NCBI GenBank assembly: GCA_042096455.1
Contig: JBELLU010000001.1
Span: 26,813-90,812 of the forward strand
DNA length: 64,000 bases
Direction: 5' to 3'
Source of the DNA: UBA7445 sp042096455
GTDB taxonomy: Bacteria; Verrucomicrobiota; Verrucomicrobiia; Opitutales; Coraliomargaritaceae
Shown: positions 1-8,537 of the stretch, piece after piece
Layout of the letters: the number at the start of each line of letters is the position of its first letter
Position numbering within the stretch: the stretch's first letter is position 1
The notes under the pieces: model-generated
What the model saw: the letters and a program-made list of their open reading frames with translations, nothing else
Database searches by the model: none
What the model was told of the DNA's origin: nothing
Position numbers and translations under genes: made by a program

Positions 1-601
1 CATTGGGGTCGTATTCATTGCGGTAGGCCGCCAGCGCGGAAGCCCCTATGTATTGACCCGGGGTGCCGCCGCTCAAAACCCGTTCGTAGGGCGAACCGTT
101 TACCGTGTAGGAATAGTTGTTTCCAGGATCACCGTCGTTGTAGACCTCGTTCGCCTCCCAAAGGATGCCGATCCCGAGAGCGTGCCCGATTTCATGCCGA
201 ATCGTATTCGGGTTGATGCCTAGATTTCCCGCATCGGGGTGGGTGTTGAATTGCGCCACCCCCGAGCTGGAATAAATGAAACGGCCATGCGAATAACTCG
301 AACCCGCTACGAAATTCGACAAAGCAACCCCGCCTGCACCCGCACTGCCCAATACGATCCCGCCGTTTTGCGCCGCCTGCGAGAACGTGTCCACCGTCAA
401 CACCCAACCCCGTGTCACCCCGTCCTGATAGCCCGTGATCCGCGACTGCCAGAAATTCAATCCATCCGTAAAATACGATTGCTGCAAGGCACTCAGCTCA
501 CTGCTCGCATTCGCCGTGAATTGCACCGACAAATTGATCGCCGCCGGGAGTGGACCAAGCATACTCACAAGCGGTAGTAGAGTGGTATAAAAACGTCTCA
601 A
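1..601 (-). CDS. Secreted zinc metalloprotease, 5' part (C-terminus outside window)
   Basis: The reading frame runs on the minus strand from a TTG at 601 (RRFYTTLLPLVSMLGPLPAA, a plausible signal peptide ending near AA) off the left edge. About 130 residues in, it carries HEIGHALGIG, a metzincin-type HExxHxxG zinc site, here of the leishmanolysin/reprolysin-like kind common in secreted bacterial proteins. The preceding segment (INLSVQFTANASSELSALQQ onward) is typical of extracellular proteins with WxSxITGY-like segments. No ATG fits the signal peptide and no clear Shine-Dalgarno precedes the TTG, so the start is uncertain; GTG at 571 is an alternative but would trim the basic n-region. The sorting signal, if any, lies outside the window. 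Role inferred: extracellular or cell-surface protein degradation. Confidence 0.7.
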   Translation of the reverse strand, partial: MRRFYTTLLPLVSMLGPLPAAINLSVQFTANASSELSALQQSYFTDGLNFWQSRITGYQDGVTRGWVLTVDTFSQAAQNGGIVLGSAGAGGVALSNFVAGSSYSHGRFIYSSSGVAQFNTHPDAGNLGINPNTIRHEIGHALGIGILWEANEVYNDGDPGNNYSYTVNGSPYERVLSGGTPGQYIGASALAAYRNEYDPN

Positions 602-670
602 TGATGTAAAATAGGGTATGTATACTATATAAACGTATCTTTGGCGTTTGTTCCAATAAAAACGTATCAT
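590..670. repeat. Three near-identical AAACGTMTC direct repeats upstream of the metalloprotease
   Basis: The core AAACGT(A/C)TC(A/T) occurs at 591-600, 631-640 and 660-669, all in the same orientation, within 80 bp at the start of the leftmost gene. The sequence between is AT-rich. Spacings are 40 and 29 bp. They could be binding sites for a regulator, or simple sequence drift; nothing else in the window shares the motif clearly. Confidence 0.4.
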
Positions 671-1388
671 TTTCCGGGCGCTGTGTTTTGATGGGGGTTG
701 TTCGTTGGAACCAGTCTTAATCTTACTCTTATTCTTAATCCTACTCTGAAGAACGTTGAAGGGGGGATTAATTGGTGGGAAAGTATGAAGGTGTGAAAGT
801 GGGAAAGTTGGAGAACTTCGAACATTGAACATCGAACATCGAACGTTGAAGGGGAACCACGAATAGACACGAATGGACGCGAATGGGGAATTCGATGTTC
901 AACTTCCAACCCCATCGCGCTGCCCTGAGGCCAGCCTAGCTGGCGACCGCTGATAGGCGCTTATTTTCGCTAATTCTTAAAACAAAAATATTAGTGTTTA
1001 TAAGCGAGGATTAGTGATTTCCGGCTATGCCGGATTCTGTAACGCAGAGCAACAGAGGTTGTATACCGTGGAAGCGGCAATCCTGCCGCTTTGTTTGTTG
1101 GTTGGAACCACGGATGGACACGAAGATTAAATGGTGGGAAAGTGTGAAGGTGTGAAAGTGGGAAGGTTGGAGAACTTCGAACATTGAACATCGAACGTTG
1201 AAGGGGAGGCGTTGAAAGTTGTTAGTTGATGGTTGGGATTAGTCTTAATCTAATCTTAATCAGAGAACGCTCACCACGAAGGCAGGAATACTAATTGGAG
1301 GGAAAGTATGAAGGTGTGAAAGTGGGAAGGTTGGAGAACTTCGAAGTTCGATGTTCGATGGGATTAGGATTAAGAGTAAGATTTAGAT
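602..1388. repeat. Gene-free spacer packed with lineage repeats
   Basis: No credible gene lies here. The spacer consists of three copies of a purine-rich micro-repeat (771-854, 1131-1206, 1293-1360; core GTGAAAGTGGGAA.GTTGGA followed by TTCGAACATTGAACATCGAA), short heptamer runs of GAACATY, and one copy of a longer element (901-1094) that recurs near 51 kb. Small open frames through it translate to low-complexity peptides (HTFILSH, FNVRSS) and are not genes. Such spacers are seen between genes in verrucomicrobial genomes; no transposase is present. Confidence 0.8.
901..1094 (+). repeat. Dispersed repeat element, copy 1
   Basis: This stretch matches 51044-51240 closely over its whole length and in the same orientation. 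Both copies share GAGGCCAGCCTAGCTGGCGA, then a segment with AAAATATTAGTGTTT, then TTTCCGGCT.TGCCG and GTAACGCAGAG, and end in a short perfect hairpin AAGCGGCA-ATCC-TGCCGCTT. It holds no open frame. The terminal stem-loop and the identical flanks (AACTTCCAACCCCA on the left) suggest a defined, non-autonomous element rather than chance similarity. Confidence 0.85.
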
Positions 1389-4300
1389 TTAGAGGGAGGG
1401 GCGGGAGTGGCGTTTGAGGAAGGTTTGGATTTCTTTGAGTTTTGCGAGGGTGGTGTTGGCGGTGAGGCGGGGGAAGCGGCTGCCGTTTTTTAGGTAGGGT
1501 TCTTTTCCGGGGTTGGCGCGGTGGCAGATGAGGCGGTTGTCTTCGGTCTCGACGCGGCTGACTCCGGCGGCTTCGGCGTGGACGCGGATTTCGCTGACGG
1601 CGAGGAGGATGCGGGCGGGGGTCGGGAGTTTCCCGAAGCGGTCGCGCATTTCGTCTTCGATGGCGCTGAGGGTTTGGGTGTCGGGGGCGAGGGCGAGGCG
1701 GCGGTAGAGGTCGATGCGGAGGCGGGGTTCGGCGATGTAGCTGGCGGGGAGTTCGGCGCGGTCTTTGAGGGAATCGAGTTGGACTTCAGCGCGGATGCGG
1801 TCGGCGCCGGGTTCGCCTTTGAGGCGGGCGACGGATTGTTTGAGGAGTTGGCAATAGAGTTCAAAGCCGACGCCGGCGATGTGGCCGCTTTGTTGGGAAC
1901 CGAGGAGGTTACCGGCACCGCGGAGTTCGAGGTCGCGCATCGCGATGCGGAAGCCTGCGCCGAGTTGGTTGTGTTGTTTTAGGGCGTTGAGGCGTTTGTG
2001 GGCTTGATCGACGAGGGCGGCGTGGCGGTGGAGGAGGAGGTAGGCGTAGGCCTGGCGTTTGAAACGCCCGACGCGTCCGCGGATTTGGTAGAGTTGGGAG
2101 AGCCCGAAACGGTCGGCGCCCTCGATGATGAGGGTGTTGCAATTGGGGATGTCGATGCCGGATTCGATGATGGTGGTGCAGACGAGGACGTCGTATTCGC
2201 CCGCCACGAAACGCGCCATGATTTTCTCGAGGGCGAGGGCGGCCATTTGCCCGTGTCCGACCGCGACGCGGAGCTTGGGGTGCATTTCGCGGATCGTATC
2301 GGCGACCGCTTCGATGGTCTGGACGCGGTTGTGGAGGTAGAAGACTTGTCCGCCCCGGTCGATTTCGGCGCGGATCGCGTCTTTCACGATGGCGGGGTCG
2401 TAGCTTTGGACGATGGTTTCGATGGGCCGGCGGTCGGCGGGCGGGGTTTCGATGACCGACATGGAGCGGGCACCGGCGAGGGCGAGGTAGAGGGTGCGCG
2501 GGATGGGGGTTGCGGAAAGGGTGAGGATATCGACTGCGGCGCGGAATTCCTTGAGGCGTTCCTTGTGTTTCACGCCGAAGCGTTGTTCCTCGTCCACTAC
2601 GAGGAGGCCGAGGTCTTTGAAATGGACATCCTGACTGAGGAGGCGGTGGGTTCCGATGATGCAATCGATGCGCCCCGCGGCGAGTTCTGCGAGGAGTTCG
2701 CGGACTTTGCGGTGGGGGACGAGGCGGCTGACCTGTTCGACCCTCACGGGATAGGGCGCCATGCGTTCGCGGAAGGTATTGAAGTGTTGTTGGCATAGGA
2801 CGGTGGTGGGGACGAGGACGGCCGCCTGTTTCCCCGAGAGGACTGCTTTGAGGACGGCGCGAATCGCGACTTCAGTTTTTCCGAAGCCGACGTCGCCGCA
2901 AATGAGGCGATCCATGGGGCGCGCCTGTTCCATGTCGGCCTTGGTGGCTTCGATCGCGGCGAGTTGGTCGGGGGTTTCCTTGAAGGGGAAGGCGTCCTCA
3001 AATTCCTTTTGCCAGAAATGGTCTTCCGGGAAGGGGAAGCCCTCCGCCTGATCGCGGGTGGCGTGGAGGCGGAGGAGTTGGGCGGCGTAATCGAGGGTGG
3101 CGGTTTCGGCGGCGCGGCGGGATTTTGCCCATGCCTTGCCGCCGATTTTGCTGAGTTTTGGGGCGGCTTTGGTGAGGCCCACGTAGCGCGTGAGGAGGTG
3201 GGATTCCGCGAGGGTGACGTGGAGGGTCATGGCGTTTGCGAATTCTACGGAGAGGACTTCGCGGGGACCGTTGGGGGTCTCGAGTTTGACGTGACCCCGG
3301 AAGAGGCAGATCCCGTGCTGGAGGTGAACGAGCGGGTCGCCATCCGCGAGTTCCGAGAAGTCCAGCATTTGATCGACTTGGGAAAGGGAGGGTCGGGCGC
3401 GCTCGCGGCGCGCCGGTGCTTGTTTCGCGGGCTGACCGAGGAATTCGTCATCGGTAAAGAGGACCGAGCCGTGGGATTTGGCGGGGCGCGGGAGCGGGAA
3501 CCAGGGCTCGCCCTTGTCGCGGATGATGAAGCCTCCAGGGAGGGTTCCGTCTAGGATTTCGACGCGAAGGGCGCCGGTGCGGGGGTCGTCTTCGAGGGCG
3601 TTGCGGAGACGTTGGGCGCGGGTTTTGCCCGGGCAGATCGCGAAGAGCGCGAGTTTTTCTTGGGTCGCCCATTGATGGAGTTGTTCCTCGAAGCGGAGCA
3701 AATTGGCGGGGGCATTGGGGCGCGGGAGGTCGAGCGGTTCGGGGGAATCGAGGCGGTAATGGGCGGTCGGTTCGAGGGCGAGGGCGCGGCGGGGGGCGTC
3801 CTCAAAGAGGGCGGGGTTCGTATCGACTTCACAGATCGCGAGGCGGGCGTCCTTGGCGGCGGCGCGCGCCCGGAGGGCTTGGGGGACGCTGCGGATTTGT
3901 CCGGCGGGGGCGGGCGAGGGGTCGAAGCGGTAGGCGTGTTCGCGGGTGAGGAGGGCGGGTTCTTCGAGGATCCAGGTGAGGGCGGTAGTGGGGATGTAAT
4001 CGAGGAGGGCGGCGTCCTGTTGGTCGTCGGAGGAATCGGAACCCGCGGCGGTGGGGACGGTGAGGGCTTCGGCGGTGCCGGTGGTGCGTTGGGTGGTGGG
4101 ATCAAAGGTACGGATGCTCTCGAGTTCATCGCCGAAGAAATCGAGGCGGTAGGGTTGGAGGGCATCGAGCGGGTAGAGATCGAGGAGGCCCCCGCGAATC
4201 GCGAATTGTCCCGGGTTTTCGCAGAGGGCTTCGGAATCGTAGTTGAGTTCGCGGGCGAGTTGATCGGTGAGTTGCGCGAAATCGTAGTGTTCCCCGATGC

Positions 4301-4700
4301 GGATTTCGAGGCGCGAACGGTTGAATTGATCGCGGGGCGGGCAGGGGCCGAGTAGTGCTTCGGGGGTGGTGATAAGGAGGCGCGGGGCTTTCGGTTTGCG
4401 GAGGAGGGCGCCGAGCGCCTGGAGGCGTTCGCCGATGCGGTCGGTGCGGCGGGCATGGTCGATATTGGGCGGGGGCGCTTCCGGGAAGAAGCAGATTTCG
4501 GGTGGGGCGTCGGGGAGGAGCCAGTTGGTGAGCTGGGCGGTCTCGGCGGCGAGGGCTTCGGCGCGGCGCGGTTCTGCGACAAGGAGGAGGTAGAGCCCCG
4601 GCCGTTCCGCGAGGAGGGTGGCGTAGCAAGCCGGTCGGGCGGCCTCACAAACCCCATGCAAGAGGCGGGTTTTGCCTTTGTTGGGTTGGAGGGTTGGCAT
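1389..4700 (-). CDS. mfd: Transcription-repair coupling factor Mfd
   Basis: Mfd is an ATP-driven DNA translocase that removes RNA polymerase stalled at lesions and recruits UvrA. The 1103-residue product has the N-terminal UvrB-like module (NKGKTRLLHG onward), the RNA-polymerase-interaction domain (near DPLVHLQHGICLFRGH), then the RecG-like helicase core with Walker A GDVGFGKTE (Lys608), DEEQRFG (Asp703-Gln706), LSATPIPRTL and the QIRGRVGR motif VI, and a C-terminal D7-type domain. The start MPTLQPN at 4700 is chosen because the frame further upstream runs into rnc and is low complexity. Its ATG overlaps the rnc stop codon by one base (TAATG), implying translational coupling. Confidence 0.95.
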   Translation of the reverse strand: MPTLQPNKGKTRLLHGVCEAARPACYATLLAERPGLYLLLVAEPRRAEALAAETAQLTNWLLPDAPPEICFFPEAPPPNIDHARRTDRIGERLQALGALLRKPKAPRLLITTPEALLGPCPPRDQFNRSRLEIRIGEHYDFAQLTDQLARELNYDSEALCENPGQFAIRGGLLDLYPLDALQPYRLDFFGDELESIRTFDPTTQRTTGTAEALTVPTAAGSDSSDDQQDAALLDYIPTTALTWILEEPALLTREHAYRFDPSPAPAGQIRSVPQALRARAAAKDARLAICEVDTNPALFEDAPRRALALEPTAHYRLDSPEPLDLPRPNAPANLLRFEEQLHQWATQEKLALFAICPGKTRAQRLRNALEDDPRTGALRVEILDGTLPGGFIIRDKGEPWFPLPRPAKSHGSVLFTDDEFLGQPAKQAPARRERARPSLSQVDQMLDFSELADGDPLVHLQHGICLFRGHVKLETPNGPREVLSVEFANAMTLHVTLAESHLLTRYVGLTKAAPKLSKIGGKAWAKSRRAAETATLDYAAQLLRLHATRDQAEGFPFPEDHFWQKEFEDAFPFKETPDQLAAIEATKADMEQARPMDRLICGDVGFGKTEVAIRAVLKAVLSGKQAAVLVPTTVLCQQHFNTFRERMAPYPVRVEQVSRLVPHRKVRELLAELAAGRIDCIIGTHRLLSQDVHFKDLGLLVVDEEQRFGVKHKERLKEFRAAVDILTLSATPIPRTLYLALAGARSMSVIETPPADRRPIETIVQSYDPAIVKDAIRAEIDRGGQVFYLHNRVQTIEAVADTIREMHPKLRVAVGHGQMAALALEKIMARFVAGEYDVLVCTTIIESGIDIPNCNTLIIEGADRFGLSQLYQIRGRVGRFKRQAYAYLLLHRHAALVDQAHKRLNALKQHNQLGAGFRIAMRDLELRGAGNLLGSQQSGHIAGVGFELYCQLLKQSVARLKGEPGADRIRAEVQLDSLKDRAELPASYIAEPRLRIDLYRRLALAPDTQTLSAIEDEMRDRFGKLPTPARILLAVSEIRVHAEAAGVSRVETEDNRLICHRANPGKEPYLKNGSRFPRLTANTTLAKLKEIQTFLKRHSRPSL

Positions 4701-5380
4701 TAGCTGAGCTTGAGGGCTTCGAGGGCGGCTTCGGCGGCGGCGCATTCCGCGGCTTTCTTGGAGCGACCGCGACCGCGGGCAATTTCTTTGTTCTCGATGG
4801 AAACGGCGCAGGTATAATGGCGGTCGTGCTCGGGGCCTTCCGGGTCGAGCTGGCGATAGTGGGGGGTGTGTCCGTCGTATGTGCACTGGGTGAATTCCTG
4901 AAGGCGGGACTTCGGGTTGCCCGCCTGCAGCGGGTTCGCGTTTTGCAGGGCTTCTGAAAAGAGTACGGTGACGATGCCTTGGGCGGACTCTAATCCACCG
5001 TCGAGGTAAGCCGCGCCTATGAGGGCTTCGAGGGCGTCTTCCAGCATCGCGTCGCTGGGGTCGGGGTGGTGACTGCGCTGCGCCTCGCTGACGCGGAGGG
5101 TTTCGTTGAGTTGAATGCTGCGGGCGATGGATGCGAGGGCGCGGCCATTGACGATACCGGCGCGCATGCGGTCGAGGGCGCCTTCGTCCGCTTCCGGGAA
5201 TTGCGCGTAGAGACGGGAGGCGATGAGGAGGTCGAGGACCGCGTCGCCGAGGAATTCGAGGCGTTGGTTATTGCCGGTGGGGAGGGTAAGGCTCGGATGG
5301 GTGAGGGCGCGTTTGAGGCGTTCGGGATCCTGAAAGGTGTAGCCGAGGCGTTCCTGGAGTTGGTCGAAGGGGTCGGACAT
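4700..5380 (-). CDS. rnc: Ribonuclease III
   Basis: Double-strand-specific endoribonuclease that processes rRNA precursors and structured mRNAs. The 226-residue protein has the catalytic signature QRLEFLGDAVLDLL (Glu42, Asp46), the second acidic cluster in EDALEALIGAAYLDGG, and a C-terminal double-stranded RNA-binding domain (about residues 150-224, ending GRSKKAAECAAAEAALEAL). Length is normal. It is the first gene of a two-gene unit with mfd, which starts inside its stop codon. A 90-bp gap separates it from the divergent PIN-PhoH gene. Confidence 0.95.
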   Translation of the reverse strand: MSDPFDQLQERLGYTFQDPERLKRALTHPSLTLPTGNNQRLEFLGDAVLDLLIASRLYAQFPEADEGALDRMRAGIVNGRALASIARSIQLNETLRVSEAQRSHHPDPSDAMLEDALEALIGAAYLDGGLESAQGIVTVLFSEALQNANPLQAGNPKSRLQEFTQCTYDGHTPHYRQLDPEGPEHDRHYTCAVSIENKEIARGRGRSKKAAECAAAEAALEALKLS

Positions 5381-5470
5381 TGCGAAATTTGTGAGTCAAA
5401 GGGTTTTCCTGCTTGCGCCGGACGGACTGTCCAGCATAGGGCTAGATTATGTAAATCACGTCCGGAATCA

Positions 5471-7063
5471 ATGCCGGGTCATAAAAAGCCGCCACTATTT
5501 TTAAAATTGCCTAAAGTTGCCAAAAAGACCGCCCGAGCCAAAGAAAAACTCTTTGTTCTCGACACAAATGTACTCCTGCACGATCCGCAGTGCCTCTATA
5601 AATTTGAGGAAAACACGCTGGCGATTCCGGTGGAGGTATTGGAGGAGCTGGACCGCAAGAAAGCGGCGCCCGGTGAGCTGGGGTATGCGGCGCGGAGCGT
5701 GCACCGCGATCTGCGGGCTTTGTTTGACAAGGGCAAGGAGCAGGTACCGGTTGCGCTGAAGGGCAAGGGGAGCGCGGTGCTGGGCCGGGAGTTGAGCACG
5801 GGCGGTTCCCTGATTGTGGTGATCAATGAATATTTGGTGAATGGGGATGCGAAGAGCGCGGGGATGGAGCGTTTGCGGGCGACCCTGAGCGATCTCGACA
5901 AGATGGATAATCGCATTTTGGCGTCGGTGGTTTTTCTACAGGAGGCCTGCCCGAAGCACCGGGTGGTTCTGGTGACGAAGGACGCGAACATGGCGTTGAA
6001 GGGAATCGCGCTCGGGATGGAGGTGCAGGATTACATGAACGACAAGGTCAATGACCTGAAGTCAGAGGGTTGCAAGACAATCGAGTTGAGCGAGGAGGAT
6101 TACACCCGTTTTATTGAGGAGCACGGGGTGGATCTCGAGCCGGGGCTGACGAGTCATTTGTTCATCAACGAATACGTGTATGTGGTGAGCGGGGAATTCC
6201 GGGAACCGGCGCGTTATCGGGGTGACGGGCAACTAGAGGGCTTGATCCTGAGTGAAAACATGGGGATCAAGATTCCAAAGGGAATCCGGATCAATCCTTT
6301 GAATAATGAGCAACGGATGTTGATGGACGCCTTGTTGGACGAGGACATTAAATTGGTGACCTGTTGCGGCAAGGCGGGGACGGGCAAGACTTTGGTCTCG
6401 ATAGCGATGGCGCTGTATCAGACTTTGGGCGAGGACAATCTGTATGAGCGGGTCTTCATCACGCGCCCGCTGGTGCACATCGGGAAGGACACCGGGGCAT
6501 TGCCGGGGACTCTGGAGGAAAAGATGTCGCCCTACATTGCGCCCTTTTATGACAACCTGGAGGTGTTATTCAGCAACCGCAAGGTGGTGAAGCCCGACGA
6601 GGCGGAGAGCGCGCAGGCACAGATCGACAAGATTACCTCGAACCGCAAGCGCAAGAAGGCGATTGCACGACTCGCGAAACAACCGGTGCAACATGAATCG
6701 GATGAGGAGGAGAACAGCGGGCCGCGCAAACCGTATCAATTCCTCTTTGACTTCGGGATGGTGGAAGTGGAGGCAATGACCTTCATCCGGGGCCGTTCCC
6801 TTGCGAACACGATTTTCATTATCGACGAGGCGCAGAATTTGACGCCGCACGAGGCGAAGACGGTGGTGAGCCGGATGGCGGAGGGCTCGAAGGTCATTCT
6901 GCTGGGGGACCCCGCGCAGGTGGACAGTATGTTCCTCGATACAAATTCGAATGGCTTGGTGCACACCGCGCAGCGTTTGCGGGGCACGGAAATCACGGCG
7001 CATTTGGAATTGGTGACGGGGGTCCGCTCGGAACTGGCGGACTTGGCGGCGGATCTGCTCTAG
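5471..7063 (+). CDS. PIN domain-PhoH ATPase fusion protein
   Basis: The 530-residue protein joins an N-terminal PIN ribonuclease-like domain (FVLDTNVLLHD, Asp31; later acidic residues in LVTKDANM) to a PhoH-type P-loop ATPase (Walker A CCGKAGTGKT with Lys306; FIIDEAQNLTP with Asp452; LLGDPAQVD). This architecture is the PhoH2/YlaK type, thought to be an RNA helicase-ribonuclease. ATG at 5471 is taken as the start because the frame further upstream is the antisense of rnc. A second PhoH paralogue without PIN lies at 31018-31971. Single gene, divergent from rnc. Confidence 0.9.
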   Translation: MPGHKKPPLFLKLPKVAKKTARAKEKLFVLDTNVLLHDPQCLYKFEENTLAIPVEVLEELDRKKAAPGELGYAARSVHRDLRALFDKGKEQVPVALKGKGSAVLGRELSTGGSLIVVINEYLVNGDAKSAGMERLRATLSDLDKMDNRILASVVFLQEACPKHRVVLVTKDANMALKGIALGMEVQDYMNDKVNDLKSEGCKTIELSEEDYTRFIEEHGVDLEPGLTSHLFINEYVYVVSGEFREPARYRGDGQLEGLILSENMGIKIPKGIRINPLNNEQRMLMDALLDEDIKLVTCCGKAGTGKTLVSIAMALYQTLGEDNLYERVFITRPLVHIGKDTGALPGTLEEKMSPYIAPFYDNLEVLFSNRKVVKPDEAESAQAQIDKITSNRKRKKAIARLAKQPVQHESDEEENSGPRKPYQFLFDFGMVEVEAMTFIRGRSLANTIFIIDEAQNLTPHEAKTVVSRMAEGSKVILLGDPAQVDSMFLDTNSNGLVHTAQRLRGTEITAHLELVTGVRSELADLAADLL

Positions 7064-7166
7064 GGCGGTGCGGGAATTGCTTGAATCGCGGCGCGTTATA
7101 GGGGATAGGATAGGTTAACGGTCGAGATTTTTCGGCTGCGCTCATATTACCAACTACAAAGAAACG

Positions 7167-8411
7167 ATGCGCGTATTACTGACTTCGCACGGCTCCACAG
7201 GGGACATCTATCCGGTGATCGGGTTGGGTCGTGCTTTGGTGGAGGCGGGGCACGAGGTGCGATTTGCGTCGGCGCGGTTATTTCGTGAAGAGATTGAGCG
7301 GGCGGGATTGGAGTATGTGTATTTACCGCCTGACTGGGATCAGACGGGGTTTGCGGAGGCGATGCGTGATTTGACGAAGGCGAAGAACCCGGTAGATTTA
7401 GTGCGGATCATTTACTCCGAGTCCTTGCCGTTTTTGGAGGAGATATTGAGGACGCTGGATGCGGAGCTCTCGCGGGCGGATTTATTTGTGAGCAGTTATT
7501 TGTTTGCGAGTTTATGCACGCTGGCGCGGATGCGGGGGGTGCCCTGCGCGGTGACGACTTTTGCGCACAACGCGGTGCCCTCTTTGAGTAATCCACCGCA
7601 GGGGGTGCCGCGCATCTTGCTCTTCCCGCCGTATTTTCGCCGCAAATGGAACGCCCTAGGCTGGCACATCGCGGACCGCATATTTTGTTGGCAGATCAAC
7701 CAGGTGGTGGGGGAGGCGGCGGTACGCTATGGTATCGGCCGCACGCAGAGTTTCCTGCTCGATCCGGCGGACAAGGTGATCGTGACGGTTTCGCCGAGCT
7801 TGTTTATGCCCAAGCGCCTGTGGAATGACCGCTTCGTCTTTTCCGGTTATTTGCGCTGGCAATCGGAGGAGGACCCCGCTTTGGAGTCGCGACTGGAGGC
7901 GTTTTGCGCGGGGGAACGGGTGCCGATCCTGACCTTCGGGAGTGTGACTTTTGACAAGGCGCGGATGGTGATGACGCGCTTCATGCGGAATTGGCCCAAG
8001 GGGAAGCGCATCATCATCCAATCCGGTTGGGCGGGTCTGACGATTGAGCGACCACGGGCGGAGATGTTATGTGTGAACAAGGTATCGCACGACCAACTTT
8101 TCCAGCACGCATCACTGGTGATTCACCACGGCGGGGCGGGCACGACCGCAAGCGTGCTCCATGCGGGGGTACCGCACGTGATCATCCCGCACATTGGGGA
8201 CCAGTGGTTTTTTGCGGGTGAGATGAAGCGGCTGGGTGTGGGCTTGGAATTGAAGCGTTCGAAATGGCCCGAGGAATTACCGAAGGCGGTGCGCAATATT
8301 GAACGCAACGAGAAGTTTTCGCGCCGCGCCACTGAGGTGAGGGAAATCTTGCAGGCTGAGGATGGTCCCGCGACCGCGGTGCGTGAATTGGAGGCGATGG
8401 TCGCCTTGTAG
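7167..8411 (+). CDS. Glycosyltransferase, GT1/MGT type (UDP-sugar dependent)
   Basis: The 414-residue protein begins with the GT-B fold N-terminus MRVLLTSHGSTGDIYPVIGLGRAL, the typical start of UGT and macrolide/sterol glucosyltransferases, and has the C-terminal donor-binding motif HHGGAGTT (His320-His321) followed by PHIGDQWF. It should transfer a sugar from UDP-sugar to a lipid or small hydrophobic acceptor at the cytoplasmic face. The acceptor cannot be read from sequence. It stands alone between the PIN-PhoH gene and a secreted repeat protein. Confidence 0.85.
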   Translation: MRVLLTSHGSTGDIYPVIGLGRALVEAGHEVRFASARLFREEIERAGLEYVYLPPDWDQTGFAEAMRDLTKAKNPVDLVRIIYSESLPFLEEILRTLDAELSRADLFVSSYLFASLCTLARMRGVPCAVTTFAHNAVPSLSNPPQGVPRILLFPPYFRRKWNALGWHIADRIFCWQINQVVGEAAVRYGIGRTQSFLLDPADKVIVTVSPSLFMPKRLWNDRFVFSGYLRWQSEEDPALESRLEAFCAGERVPILTFGSVTFDKARMVMTRFMRNWPKGKRIIIQSGWAGLTIERPRAEMLCVNKVSHDQLFQHASLVIHHGGAGTTASVLHAGVPHVIIPHIGDQWFFAGEMKRLGVGLELKRSKWPEELPKAVRNIERNEKFSRRATEVREILQAEDGPATAVRELEAMVAL

Positions 8412-8537
8412 GGGGCGGATATTTTGCTGAAACTTTTGCGGCTGGCTCACGATGTAAGGACAGGCGGCGGTCTTGTTTATTATCTGAGGGTAAAACTTGC
8501 CAGAGGTGAGCCGACGCTTATAATCCATTACTCATTT

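Noticed and set aside
1..601. PEP-CTERM substrate of the exosortase
   Set aside because: The C-terminus of this protease is outside the window, so no sorting signal can be read.
800..860. CRISPR array from the GAACATY heptamers
   Set aside because: Units are seven bases with no spacers of regular length, and no cas genes are present.
667..1191. Short frames in the left repeat spacer as genes
   Set aside because: They translate the micro-repeats into low-complexity peptides (HTFILSH, FNVRSS), overlap repeats also found elsewhere, and have no start signals.
1998..2798. Long plus-strand open frame opposite mfd, and similar long antisense frames in polA, rnr, pgpH and ilvB
   Set aside because: They are mirror frames of GC-rich coding sequence, rich in Gly, Val, Glu and Asp, with no domain motifs, and lie wholly inside recognisable genes.
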